Assembly: GCA_964398215.1 (NCBI GenBank)
Contig: CAYNNP010000033.1
Location: forward strand, 1 to 39,810
Direction of reading: 5' to 3'
Length of the DNA: 39,810 nucleotides
From: CAYNNP01 sp964398215
GTDB taxonomy: Bacteria > Planctomycetota > Planctomycetia > Pirellulales > Pirellulaceae
Position 1 is the stretch's first letter; every line of letters starts with the position of its first letter. Shown here piece by piece: positions 16,076-24,800 of this stretch. The translations under genes and the position numbers were made by a program. Below the pieces are notes generated by a model that saw only the letters and a list, made by a program, of their open reading frames with translations, was not told where the DNA came from and made no database searches.

Positions 16076-16136
16076 AAGTGGCATAGGCTTCCAGCCTGTG
16101 TTTTTCCTATTCACAGGCTAGAAGCCTATACCACTT
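16076..16136. repeat. Inverted repeat between convergent genes (possible bidirectional terminator)
   Basis: Two 25-base arms (16076-16100 and 16112-16136) are inverted complements with 23 of 25 positions matching. The left arm begins AAGTGGCATAGGCTTCC and the loop TTTTTCCTATT is 11 nt. It lies between the stop of the methyltransferase gene and the stop of the giant kinase gene. Position and stem strength fit a bidirectional terminator. The motif also looks like a dispersed extragenic repeat I recall from Rhodopirellula-type genomes, though that was not checked. Confidence 0.75.
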
Positions 16137-16147
16137 CAGGCTTGACC

Positions 16148-19100
16148 TTAGCTCAACATTTCAATGCTACGCAGGGCGGCTTTGAAATCTTTGTTGCGTA
16201 CATGCGCTTCGATCTCTTGAGCTGTTTTGACATGCTGGTCGTAGCCCACTGAACCTCCGGTCCCGCGGATCCAATGCGTTGTCGACATGATGAACGATGC
16301 GTTCTGCTTGTTTGCAGCGGCTTCCAACGCAGGAAGACGTTTCGCAAGTTCACTCAAAAACTCCAAACGCAACTGTTTGATTAAATCAAGATACTCTTGG
16401 TCTGGCATTACTTCTTCAGTACCAAACTCGTCGGGCTGAGACTCCGATCCAGCATCTGCAGTGGTTTGAGCTGTTGCCACAGGCGCTTGCGCCGGAACTC
16501 TACTGGTGGCGGCCGCTAAATTTTTGGACGACTCGCTCGTCAGTTCGGCCGCAGTATCCAACAGCACGCCAATGTCGATTGGTTTTCCGAGAAACTCGTT
16601 GCAGCCTTCTGCTAGGCAACGATCGTACTCTTGCTTGGTATTGTTTGCGGTCAATGCAACGATTGGATTTTTGAATTGCATTTCTCGCAGTCGCTTGGTC
16701 GCGCAAAGCCCATCCATGATTGGCATTTGCATGTCCATTAATATCAAGTCAAAATTGTCGACTCCCATTTCGGTGACGATATCCAGTGCTTCTTTTCCAT
16801 TGACAGCGTAAGTCAAACTGGCACCTTCTTTGCTAAGCAGGAATCCAATCAGATCACGATTCGCTTCAACATCATCGACCACCAAAATATGTCTGTTGGC
16901 AAGCCGATTTTGCTGCCCTTGTTTTTGGAAGTTCCGATCACGCGCCCTGCCCTTTCGGCTCTGGTCAATGAGTTTGACGTTTGTGATATCGCCAACCGGC
17001 AGCTGCACTGTAAACGTGCTCCCGTAGTCTCGTTGGCTGGCAAGCGACATGTGTCCGCCCATGGCTTGGACCAACCGTTTCGTGATTGCCAGGCCAAGCC
17101 CGGAGCCTCCATACTCGCGAGTTGTTGATGCGTCGGCTTGAGCAAATGATTCAAAAACCCGATCGAACTCGTGCGGGTCAATGCCGACTCCGGTGTCGGC
17201 AATTTCAATCATTAACTCAGGTGTATCTCCCAGTTCATCAAGCCGCAGGGCGACATTCACCCCACCTTCAGACGTGAATTTGATCGCGTTTCCAACAAGA
17301 TTCGTAACGATCTGACGTAGGCGTGTCGGATCCGTCTGAATGAATTCAGGGATTTGCCCGTCAATCTGAACATTCAGTTCGATGCACTTCTCGCGTGCGC
17401 GTGATTCTAGCGCGGTGACCGCATCGACGACCAAATCGTGTGCCAAACACGAGATCGTTTCAAAATCCATCTTGCCCGCTTCGATCTTGGAAAAATCCAG
17501 GATGTCATTGATCAACGAAAGCAGGTGTTGGCCATTGCTTTGGATTCGATGAATGAATTCATGTTGCTCGGACAGTTCCAGGTCTTCAGTCATCAGGATT
17601 TCTGCAAAGCCAAGAACGGCAGTCATCGGTGTGCGAATTTCGTGACTCATGCAAGCCAGGAATTCGCTTTTGGATTGGTTGGCATTTTCGGCGACCGTCT
17701 TCGCCTTTTCCAATTCCGCTTGCGTTTGCATCAACATGTTCGCGGTGTTTTGTAGCTCGCGTGTTCGCTGCATCAGATCTTGTGTGCGATCGGCCACATG
17801 TTGCTCGAGGCTACTGTTCAAGTACACAAGTTTTTCGACGCCCTCACGTCGCTGGAGCGCCGCGGCCATGGTTGACGCAAGGTAGTTGGCGATTTTGATT
17901 TCGTCGTCGCCGAACAATGCTGAAACATAGGTGTTGGCAACGTAGAGAAAGAAATCTGCTTCGCCATTCCCGATCGGACAACACAGGAACGTGCCAGTCG
18001 TCGCAGTGTCAACGCCATGATTGACGCAGTTTTCGATATTCGCGGTGACCGTATCATTCGTAGTGTGCGCGTTTTCGACCAACTGATGGTCAAAGTCACC
18101 GACAAGCGGTTCAACGCAGTTCAATTCAATACCACCGTCAGGCCGTTGCGAGCGCTGGACCAAAACAATTCTCTCGGCCCGCAACAATCGTTTTGCCGCG
18201 TCAGCCGTGGTCGACATGATAGACTCGCTGGTCGTGGCCGCATTGATTTCTCTTTCCGAAGCCAAGACGCATTCAAATCGGTCAATCAACGAAAGTGAGT
18301 TGTTGTCGTCCAGTCGTATACAGCCAACCAAGTGATCAACCACCTTTTTTGCGCTTCGTTGGTGGGCAATGTTTTCGGCGGTCGGTTGTATCTCTGCTTC
18401 AAGTTTTGCGAGCGTATGCTCCGAAATCGCTTTTTCGTAGACTGCGCCTTGCTGATCTGCGACTCGTACACTGTTGCGAAGGTATTTCCGGGCCTTTGAA
18501 CAATTGCCTCGTAACGCGTATGCAATGGCGAGTTCGCGAAGTGAGTGTGGCAAATCGTTCTTGAATTTCTTTGCAACTCGACAAGCCTTCTTGGCCGCCT
18601 TGAAGTGCTCGACCAGCATCTTCTTTCGAATCGTGGGACTCATGAACGTCGTTTGATCGATCCGGGCTCGAAGCGCTGTTGCATACCAAGCGTAGTTTGG
18701 AGTGGTGTAGGCATTGCGGACGCGGGTTTTCGTGATCGAATCAATACTGCGGCGAAAGCTGGCAATCGCAGCGTCAATTCTGTTCGCATAGAAGTGCTGA
18801 ACGCCCTCCGCCAACCAAACATGACAATCGCTCTGATGGTCGCGCGGTGTTCTTTCGAGTTCCGTTTCGATGATTTCCGCTGGGACTTGTCCAAGACTTG
18901 AACGAACCCATAGGCCCAACGAATTGGCAGAGGCTTGGTAGTCGCCGGTTTCGATCGCAGAATGATACAACTGCTGTGCGCCGTCGCAGGCCTCTCGCAA
19001 TCGCCCCATTCGAAACAAAGATCCAACGGCTTGAAATTTTGCAACATGCATTTCCCGGTAGTCTCCTGTGCGTTCAAGCACGGTGAAGGCGTTTGTTGCC

Positions 19101-21982
19101 TGTTCAAGGCAAGTGTCGTATTGGCTTGAGCTGTAAAGAACAATGCTCATGAAATTTCGTGACTGCCCCTCGCCCCAAACGTCACCCAACTGTTGGCGGA
19201 TCTCCAAAGACCGCTGCGCATAATCAAGCCCTCGGGTAAACCAAGGCACAAGACTGAGCGCAGGTGCGTGCTCTGCGTAGGCCTCGGCAAGTTCCGCCGA
19301 TTGGCCGTATCGCTCCGCCAAATTCATTCCGCGCAGGTGAGCCCATAACGTGTGATACTTGTCACGAACGTGCCAATACGAATGGGCCAACTTGCTGTGA
19401 AGCGTCCATGCCATCCGATCCTTGTCGCTGGGCGCATCAGTCCGGTTGCTAACGAATCGTTTTGGAAAAGCGCTGTGTGCCGCTTGAACAGCAAGTTCTT
19501 TTGCGATTCCCCAGCCCAATTGCAGCTTACTTTTTGGCAACCGATAGCCAGCATCAGAGAGTGCTTCCTCAAAATTCTCGCAGGCTTGTTGTTTGTTGCC
19601 ACGTCGATACGCAATGTCTCCGTAGTGCATCATCATTCTTGCAACTTCGGCGGGTTCACGCGCAGACTTGATCGCAGCGTTCAGCCAAGTTTCTGCTTCG
19701 TCGTATTTACCCAACAGCATCAATACGTCAAACAACCCCGACTCGACTTCGTACTGCGATCCGAGTTGCATATCGGATTCGCTGCTTGGCAACGGGATCG
19801 CTTGCGCAGCAATTCGAAACAGCGTTTCCGCATTGTCCAGCGCGTAACTCTGGCGCGCGGTTTGTGCCGCCTGCAGCGCCGGTCGCCAAGCCTTTTCAGG
19901 TATCTTCGCTTGGTCGTAGTGGTGTGCTAAATCAAAAACACTTTCGGGGCTATGATGTTCGATGTTTTCTGCAATGGCCTGATGGAATGCTCGTTTTTCG
20001 CGTTCCCCCAACCGTTCCAAAACGGATTCACGTATCTTGTCGTGTACGAACGCGATCCCGCCTCCCGGTTTGATCCAAACTAGATTCTGTTCGCTGGCCG
20101 ACGCGAACGCCTTGATCGCTTGCTCGGAAGCAACGTTGGTCAGCCGACTGGTAACACTCAGTTCAAACTGCTTGCCCGCCACAGCGCCGATTGACATCAG
20201 CCGCAGTGCCAGCGGTTCCACAAAGTCCAAGCGTTTCAGTAACAATGATGCAGAATCACTGCTGGCTTGGAACTGTGATAGCCGTTCGTGATTGACGACC
20301 CAGCCGCTGCGATCTGACACCAACGCTTTGGATTCGACCAGCCCACGAATTGCGGCAGCCGTCATGAAGGGGCTGCCTGCTGCCATCGTACGGATGATTT
20401 CCAGAACACCCGCCGGCAATAGGCCTGCCATTGATTCGATCAACCCGTTCGATTCTTCGCTACTAAGTGGGTTGAGTACAACCGTCTTTGCATTCTGGAT
20501 AAACGGTGGTAATTGTTCTTGGGCATCTTCTTCATCGGGACGGGAACCTAGGAACAAACATATTCCGTCGTGATCGGCGCTGGAAAACGCTTCCAAAACA
20601 CGTAGCGAAGGTCTGCCAAGCCATTGGCAATCGTCCACACAAATCATCGCGGGACCAGCAAGCGAGCACGTAGCGAGGACGCGACAGAAGGCTCGGACGA
20701 TGCGTTCTTGCCCGCACTCCTGGGGCCCGCCCAAAGACGCGTTTGTCCAACCCAGCGCCAGTGCCAGCGTCGGCATTGCCGTTGCTATTTCTGCTCGAAA
20801 CTCGGCCAACTGCTCGCCGGCTTGCTCTCGCAGTTCCTGATTCGATTCAAGCCGGCCAGCAAACTGATCGACAATCGAAAGCAATGGCCCCAACGGAGCT
20901 TGCGTCGCTTGATTCGATGCAATGCTTCGGTAAACATCCAGACCTTGGCGCTGTGCGATCCGAGCGGCTTCGACAATCAATCGACTTTTGCCCATCCCTG
21001 AGCGAGCGCACAAGACAACAGCTGCATTGCCGCCATTTTTTGCTTGGCAAATCGCAGCTTCGACCTCCGCGAGTTCTCGTTTTCGTCCAACGAATGACGG
21101 TTCAGCCAACTCTGTTCTTTCATCATGTCGGCCAAGGACGACGGTATCGATCTTGCCATCAACCAGCATCCCGATCTCTCGGAAATCGGCGATCACAGAG
21201 CTTGCCGATTGGTAACGATTCTTAGGTTCTTTCGCCAGCAACCGCTCAGTCAACTGAATGAGTTCTGGTTGCACAGATGCTGAAATGCCTTGAAAGTCTG
21301 GCGTCGAAGTCAAATGTTCAAACAGAACTTCCGTCATGTCTTGACCGACGAACGGAGGACGGCCAGTGAGCAATTGATAGATCACCACCCCCAGCGAATA
21401 CAAATCTGAACTCGGTGATAAACTGCATTCGATCAGGCCAGCAAGTTCCGGGGATGCGTACGTTGCGAACTCGTACGATTCATAACCCGATGTGCTAAAC
21501 GCATCTGCAATGCACAAAGGCCCATAACCGCCCAAGATGTACTTGCCATCATTGGTGCGGATGATATGCGACGGACGAATGTCACGATGAACGCAGGACT
21601 GCTGATGAATGCTTTGCAAAGCTTCCAGCATCGATTCTGCAATTTCCAAGATCGTACGAGTCTTATCGTTCTCGTTGCACCAGCTGTCGTTGCGAATCAG
21701 TCTGCCAAGCGGTTCACCGTCCACCCAGTGATACACGCCCACGACCATCCCATCGGCTTCCAGTAGGTCGACCGGCGAGTTGTAGGTTTCGCACTTTAGA
21801 TTTCCCAGCACGTCCATTTCATGCTTCAGTCGCAGTAGCCAACCATCGCTAACCACACTTCGACTGACGGAATGCAAGAGATACTGTTCAGTCTTCCCAT
21901 CTGTTCGTGCGCAGTATGAACCGCCGAATTCATATTCGTTGAGGCACGTGTGGACTTTGTATTTTCCAAAAACTCGTTTCAC
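16148..21982 (-). CDS. Giant hybrid sensor: kinase-like domain, AAA ATPase, helical repeats, GAF, histidine kinase, receiver, HPt
   Basis: This is a 1944-residue protein from the GTG at 21982, which has AGG nine bases upstream. The longer ORF to 22096 adds 38 residues ahead of the kinase domain and is less likely. Order of domains: Ser/Thr kinase-like (residues ~10-270), AAA/STAND-type ATPase (~305-600, Walker A near 330 as SGMGKSR, Walker B VDDCQW near 449), TPR-like helices (~690-1230), GAF (~1260-1410), HisKA with SHEIRTP (~1447), HATPase with NLVGNAIKF (~1564) and GSGLGLAI (~1630), receiver with the phosphoacceptor Asp in LILMDMQMPIMDG (~1749), and HPt with His in THWIRGTGGSVG (~1903). 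This is the trifunctional kinase/ATPase/histidine kinase layout plus a full internal phosphorelay. The kinase domain looks inactive: HRD is present but the following Asn is His (HRDIRPSH), DFG is GGYG and no VAIK lysine is seen. Target genes are unknown. Confidence 0.93.
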   Translation of the reverse strand: MKRVFGKYKVHTCLNEYEFGGSYCARTDGKTEQYLLHSVSRSVVSDGWLLRLKHEMDVLGNLKCETYNSPVDLLEADGMVVGVYHWVDGEPLGRLIRNDSWCNENDKTRTILEIAESMLEALQSIHQQSCVHRDIRPSHIIRTNDGKYILGGYGPLCIADAFSTSGYESYEFATYASPELAGLIECSLSPSSDLYSLGVVIYQLLTGRPPFVGQDMTEVLFEHLTSTPDFQGISASVQPELIQLTERLLAKEPKNRYQSASSVIADFREIGMLVDGKIDTVVLGRHDERTELAEPSFVGRKRELAEVEAAICQAKNGGNAAVVLCARSGMGKSRLIVEAARIAQRQGLDVYRSIASNQATQAPLGPLLSIVDQFAGRLESNQELREQAGEQLAEFRAEIATAMPTLALALGWTNASLGGPQECGQERIVRAFCRVLATCSLAGPAMICVDDCQWLGRPSLRVLEAFSSADHDGICLFLGSRPDEEDAQEQLPPFIQNAKTVVLNPLSSEESNGLIESMAGLLPAGVLEIIRTMAAGSPFMTAAAIRGLVESKALVSDRSGWVVNHERLSQFQASSDSASLLLKRLDFVEPLALRLMSIGAVAGKQFELSVTSRLTNVASEQAIKAFASASEQNLVWIKPGGGIAFVHDKIRESVLERLGEREKRAFHQAIAENIEHHSPESVFDLAHHYDQAKIPEKAWRPALQAAQTARQSYALDNAETLFRIAAQAIPLPSSESDMQLGSQYEVESGLFDVLMLLGKYDEAETWLNAAIKSAREPAEVARMMMHYGDIAYRRGNKQQACENFEEALSDAGYRLPKSKLQLGWGIAKELAVQAAHSAFPKRFVSNRTDAPSDKDRMAWTLHSKLAHSYWHVRDKYHTLWAHLRGMNLAERYGQSAELAEAYAEHAPALSLVPWFTRGLDYAQRSLEIRQQLGDVWGEGQSRNFMSIVLYSSSQYDTCLEQATNAFTVLERTGDYREMHVAKFQAVGSLFRMGRLREACDGAQQLYHSAIETGDYQASANSLGLWVRSSLGQVPAEIIETELERTPRDHQSDCHVWLAEGVQHFYANRIDAAIASFRRSIDSITKTRVRNAYTTPNYAWYATALRARIDQTTFMSPTIRKKMLVEHFKAAKKACRVAKKFKNDLPHSLRELAIAYALRGNCSKARKYLRNSVRVADQQGAVYEKAISEHTLAKLEAEIQPTAENIAHQRSAKKVVDHLVGCIRLDDNNSLSLIDRFECVLASEREINAATTSESIMSTTADAAKRLLRAERIVLVQRSQRPDGGIELNCVEPLVGDFDHQLVENAHTTNDTVTANIENCVNHGVDTATTGTFLCCPIGNGEADFFLYVANTYVSALFGDDEIKIANYLASTMAAALQRREGVEKLVYLNSSLEQHVADRTQDLMQRTRELQNTANMLMQTQAELEKAKTVAENANQSKSEFLACMSHEIRTPMTAVLGFAEILMTEDLELSEQHEFIHRIQSNGQHLLSLINDILDFSKIEAGKMDFETISCLAHDLVVDAVTALESRAREKCIELNVQIDGQIPEFIQTDPTRLRQIVTNLVGNAIKFTSEGGVNVALRLDELGDTPELMIEIADTGVGIDPHEFDRVFESFAQADASTTREYGGSGLGLAITKRLVQAMGGHMSLASQRDYGSTFTVQLPVGDITNVKLIDQSRKGRARDRNFQKQGQQNRLANRHILVVDDVEANRDLIGFLLSKEGASLTYAVNGKEALDIVTEMGVDNFDLILMDMQMPIMDGLCATKRLREMQFKNPIVALTANNTKQEYDRCLAEGCNEFLGKPIDIGVLLDTAAELTSESSKNLAAATSRVPAQAPVATAQTTADAGSESQPDEFGTEEVMPDQEYLDLIKQLRLEFLSELAKRLPALEAAANKQNASFIMSTTHWIRGTGGSVGYDQHVKTAQEIEAHVRNKDFKAALRSIEMLS

Positions 21983-22276
21983 GAGGTCTAACCTGTTCTG
22001 TTTGATAACAAAGCAAAATCTAAACGAATGGGCAGCCCTAAAAAGTAGCTTTGTGCAAAGGCCGAAATGCCTGAATCTGCAAGGGATAACGAGCATTTGA
22101 TGGTGCGTGAATTACGCAAGCAAATGTTGAAACACGCTGTTTCACGCAACGAAAGCTCGCCTGCTTGCTCTTTCGATAGCTCATTAAATTTGTTTACTCT
22201 GCGCAAGAATCTCTAGCGATCCACCGCATGGTCGACACGCTGGATCCTTCCTCATTCGCTTCGGACGCCTCATTCG

Positions 22277-23131
22277 ATGAGTGAAACTAATTCGACTTCC
22301 ACGACGAAACGAATGTGGTTTGGGTGCAAGGCCCTGGACCGTCGATTTCGCACGACGTCACTTCTGTGGCTGGCGGGAATCGTTCTGTTAAGCGTTCCGA
22401 TGGTTACCTTGGTCGATGTTTCAGTGGCGCGATGGTTCAGACAAGAACCGCTGCCTCGGGAACTGAATGAATTGCTAGAAATGACGCGCGTGATTTCACA
22501 CGGCGGAGGCGTCTTTCTGATTCTATTGACACTGGGGCTGATGTCACCTGAACGACGGTGGTACATCCCTCGCTTGGGCGCACTGGCGATGGGAGCCGGT
22601 GCAATCTCGACGCTTGCCAAGATGTTCGTACTGCGTCCTCGGCCAAACGGATTGAATCTAAATATCGCAACCTACGACTCTGCTTGGTTGTGGGCGTTTG
22701 ATTGGGAACTGAAACAGGTCGCAACCTTTGACGCCAGCACTCGAGCCTTTCCGAGTAGCAATATGGCGACGGCAATCGCCTTGACGGTTGGTCTGTGGGT
22801 TGTCATTCCCCGCGGAAGAATCGTTTTCATGCTGTTAAGCTTTGGCGCGTTTCTGCACTGCTTGCAATGTGGATCGCATTTCCCCAGTGACTTGGTTGGT
22901 GGCGCCGCGTTCGGTTTGACTTGGGCATACGCATGCTTCCACCCTCGACTGCTGGGCAGCATTTTTACGCAGATGGAACCCAAGAATGGGCAGCGCAGAC
23001 GCCGACCCAATCCCAGCGATCATTCAGAAGACAAGAACATCATTCCGCTGCCGATCGCAATCCAAGAACGAAACGCTGCCATCAAGCAAGACAGCGAACG
23101 TGACGATTATCCGGAAACAAAAGCCGCTTGA
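22277..23131 (+). CDS. PAP2-family integral membrane protein, catalytic motifs partly altered
   Basis: A 284-residue protein with about five or six hydrophobic segments and a hydrophilic C-terminal tail of about 55 residues (basic then acidic). The family comprises membrane phosphatases acting on lipid phosphates such as phosphatidic acid or undecaprenyl pyrophosphate. Motif 1 is intact (KMFVLRPRP). Motif 2, normally PSGH, reads PSSN, so the general-acid His is Asn. Motif 3, normally SR-x5-H-x3-D, reads HCLQCGSHFPSD: the nucleophilic His and the Asp are kept but the SR pair is HC. It may therefore be weak or inactive as a phosphatase. It starts at an ATG at 22277, about 294 bp upstream of the divergent hybrid kinase start. 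Confidence 0.82.
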   Translation: MSETNSTSTTKRMWFGCKALDRRFRTTSLLWLAGIVLLSVPMVTLVDVSVARWFRQEPLPRELNELLEMTRVISHGGGVFLILLTLGLMSPERRWYIPRLGALAMGAGAISTLAKMFVLRPRPNGLNLNIATYDSAWLWAFDWELKQVATFDASTRAFPSSNMATAIALTVGLWVVIPRGRIVFMLLSFGAFLHCLQCGSHFPSDLVGGAAFGLTWAYACFHPRLLGSIFTQMEPKNGQRRRRPNPSDHSEDKNIIPLPIAIQERNAAIKQDSERDDYPETKAA

Positions 23132-23486
23132 TCGACAAGACGTTTTAGCGTTGCGATACAGGTGTGAATAAATCACTCTCCCACTGGGAGAGCCCGACCC
23201 GCCCGCTGCGCAGGAGGGTAAACAAAACATCGCAATATCAAAACCTAAAACGCCGGATTGCTTTTGTCGGGCGCGTCCAGAGTGCCCATCCTACGATTGT
23301 TTAGTCGGTGAGTGAGATGACGACGGGCAGAGTGTCCATGCAGCAGGCTGGAATACGGCAAATTCCTGAATTTTGCGGCCAATGGATACAAAAATCGCTG
23401 CGATTGGTTATAAATCTTTGTGGTGGCTTCGCAAAATCTGTTCACGGTTGCCGAATCTCGCATGCTACTTGCTGGTTGGATCTTTT
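23132..23486. other. Gene-free stretch with short palindromes and a degenerate dispersed repeat
   Basis: No convincing gene is seen between the PAP2 stop and the ATG at 23487. A perfect palindrome CTCTCCCACTGGGAGAG lies at 23176-23192, 44 bp after the PAP2 stop. A degenerate copy of the GGGCA...TGCCC repeat is at 23267-23294 (TCGGGC...GAGTGCCCATCCTAC), and another partial copy (ACGGGCAGAGTGTCCATG) near 23324-23340. A TTG-initiated extension of the next gene runs into this region but is hydrophobic and unlike the rest of that protein. Confidence 0.6.
23176..23192. repeat. Perfect 17-bp palindrome downstream of the PAP2 gene
   Basis: CTCTCCCA and TGGGAGAG pair around a single C. The surrounding GCCCGACCCGCCCGCTGCGC is GC-rich. 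No T-run follows, so a role as a rho-independent terminator is uncertain; it may be part of a longer dispersed repeat. Confidence 0.5.
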
Positions 23487-24017
23487 ATGAGTCTTAGTAT
23501 TCGCTATCGATCGCTTGAGCCTATGCATCCCAAGCTGGCCTTTCAAATCAAGAAACGGGCGGCTCAACTGAATACCATTTACCCGTGGGCCGGATGCGAG
23601 TCCGTTCAATTGCAGCAGGGAACAGACGGCATATTGGGCGGCGACAGCACAACCTGTTTTCTGGCCGACCCAGATCTTGATGTCGGGATCAACGATGCCG
23701 CTGCCAGCGATATCGCGGCGCTGGTCGACGTGCTGTGCGAACTCTCTCGGGAGTTCGAAGTCGATTGGCAACTCGAACATGATTACGAAACCGACGTTGT
23801 TGGTTACATCCGGTTTGGTATCGCTGACGCCGAAGTACTCGAAGAGTTGGAAACGATTTGTGCGATCGGCGAAATGATCGGTGAATACGACGAGGAAGAA
23901 GGAATCGAGGAAGCGTTTGGCGACGACGATGGTTCGGCTTGGGCAACTGAACTGCAAGTCCAATTGATCGATGATCCCGATGAACCCCGACTGCTGAAGT
24001 TTCCAGGCGTCGAGTAA
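23487..24017 (+). CDS. Hypothetical acidic cytosolic protein
   Basis: I do not recognise this protein. From the ATG at 23487 it has 176 residues; the in-frame TTG at 23373 would add 38 residues of a different, hydrophobic/basic character. It is soluble and strongly acidic, with a core that alternates helix and strand (FLADPDLDVGINDAAASDIAALVDVLCELSREF, DVVGYIRFGIADAEVLEELETICAIGEMIGEY). An Asp/Glu cluster (DEEEGIEEAFGDDDGS) precedes the end. The GINDAAASDIAALVDVLCEL stretch could fit a small alpha/beta domain, but no family is claimed. Its stop lies only 4 bp from the end of the convergent PIG-L gene, leaving no space for a terminator. Confidence 0.75.
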   Translation: MSLSIRYRSLEPMHPKLAFQIKKRAAQLNTIYPWAGCESVQLQQGTDGILGGDSTTCFLADPDLDVGINDAAASDIAALVDVLCELSREFEVDWQLEHDYETDVVGYIRFGIADAEVLEELETICAIGEMIGEYDEEEGIEEAFGDDDGSAWATELQVQLIDDPDEPRLLKFPGVE

Positions 24018-24021
24018 ACCA

Positions 24022-24762
24022 CTAAATCAAATCGCGAAATGACTCGAGAGCCAAGGGTTCTTTGGTTGCGAACGGCTCGCCATACTGCCGATTGATCAGT
24101 CGCCCCCAATAGGCAGCATCGTGCTTGATGCGATCGACAAAAGTTGGTGGTTCAGTCGGACGCCCGGTGATAAATTGACTCTCGTAGGCCAGCACCGAAT
24201 CAATCTTTTTCTGCCAGTGATCGCTGATGTCGATGATCCAGCTGGGTTCAACGGCAATCCGAAGGTGAATGCAAAAGTAGTAATAGATTCTTTCGGGATG
24301 GTAGCGCTCGCCTGGCATATCAGACTTGCTGAGCTTTGAATAAAAGCGAGCCGCTTCAATGAGTTCCGTTGCCACCACATGATCGGGATGGGCGTCTTCC
24401 CAATACGGAGCAAAAATCCACCGTGGACGTAGCATTCGAAAGTAACTTGCAACGTGCTTTCGTGCCTGGATTGTATGCTGGAGTTCGCGATTGATCAGTC
24501 CTGCGTTTCCGCGCCAAGAAAGACCCAGGATTTCCGTCGCCCGGTCAGTTTCACTTCGCCGAATCGATTCACTGCCATGCGGAGTCGGTTCGCCCGTTGT
24601 CAGATCCAGGACCCCAACTCGCATTCCAGCATCCAACATTTTGGCGATCGTTCCTCCCATCCCAAGTTCAGCATCGTCTGGGTGAGGAGCGACGACCAGA
24701 AAATCCAATGGATCGGTTTCTGGAATTTCGGCCGGGTTGCCAGTGAAAACGAGATCAGACAT
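24022..24762 (-). CDS. PIG-L family deacetylase, BshB1-like
   Basis: A 246-residue zinc-dependent deacetylase. Within the family the closest pattern is BshB1, which deacetylates GlcNAc-malate in bacillithiol biosynthesis. The zinc site is in APHPDDAELGMGGT and the second motif is EDAHPDHVVATELI. Other BshB-type landmarks are DLTTGEPTPHGS, RRSETDRATEILGL, YYFCIHL and the tail AYESQF. It is the last gene of the six-gene minus-strand unit, 38 bp after the squalene-cyclase-fold gene. The ATG at 24762 is chosen; a longer reading to 24912 overlaps that upstream gene. Whether this organism makes bacillithiol is not shown: bshA and bshC are not in the window, so another N-acetylglucosamine conjugate is possible. 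Confidence 0.85.
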   Translation of the reverse strand: MSDLVFTGNPAEIPETDPLDFLVVAPHPDDAELGMGGTIAKMLDAGMRVGVLDLTTGEPTPHGSESIRRSETDRATEILGLSWRGNAGLINRELQHTIQARKHVASYFRMLRPRWIFAPYWEDAHPDHVVATELIEAARFYSKLSKSDMPGERYHPERIYYYFCIHLRIAVEPSWIIDISDHWQKKIDSVLAYESQFITGRPTEPPTFVDRIKHDAAYWGRLINRQYGEPFATKEPLALESFRDLI

Positions 24763-24800
24763 TGGGTCGTTGGCTTTGTTCGGGTCGTCGCAGCGCAAGC

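Noticed and set aside
21983..22096. N-terminal 38-residue extension of the hybrid kinase
   Set aside because: The extension is rich in Phe, Arg and Cys, unlike the kinase domain that begins directly after the GTG at 21982, which has an AGG upstream.
23308..23490. Small 60-residue gene upstream of the acidic hypothetical
   Set aside because: It overlaps decayed repeats and the next gene's start, and has no recognisable features or ribosome-binding site.
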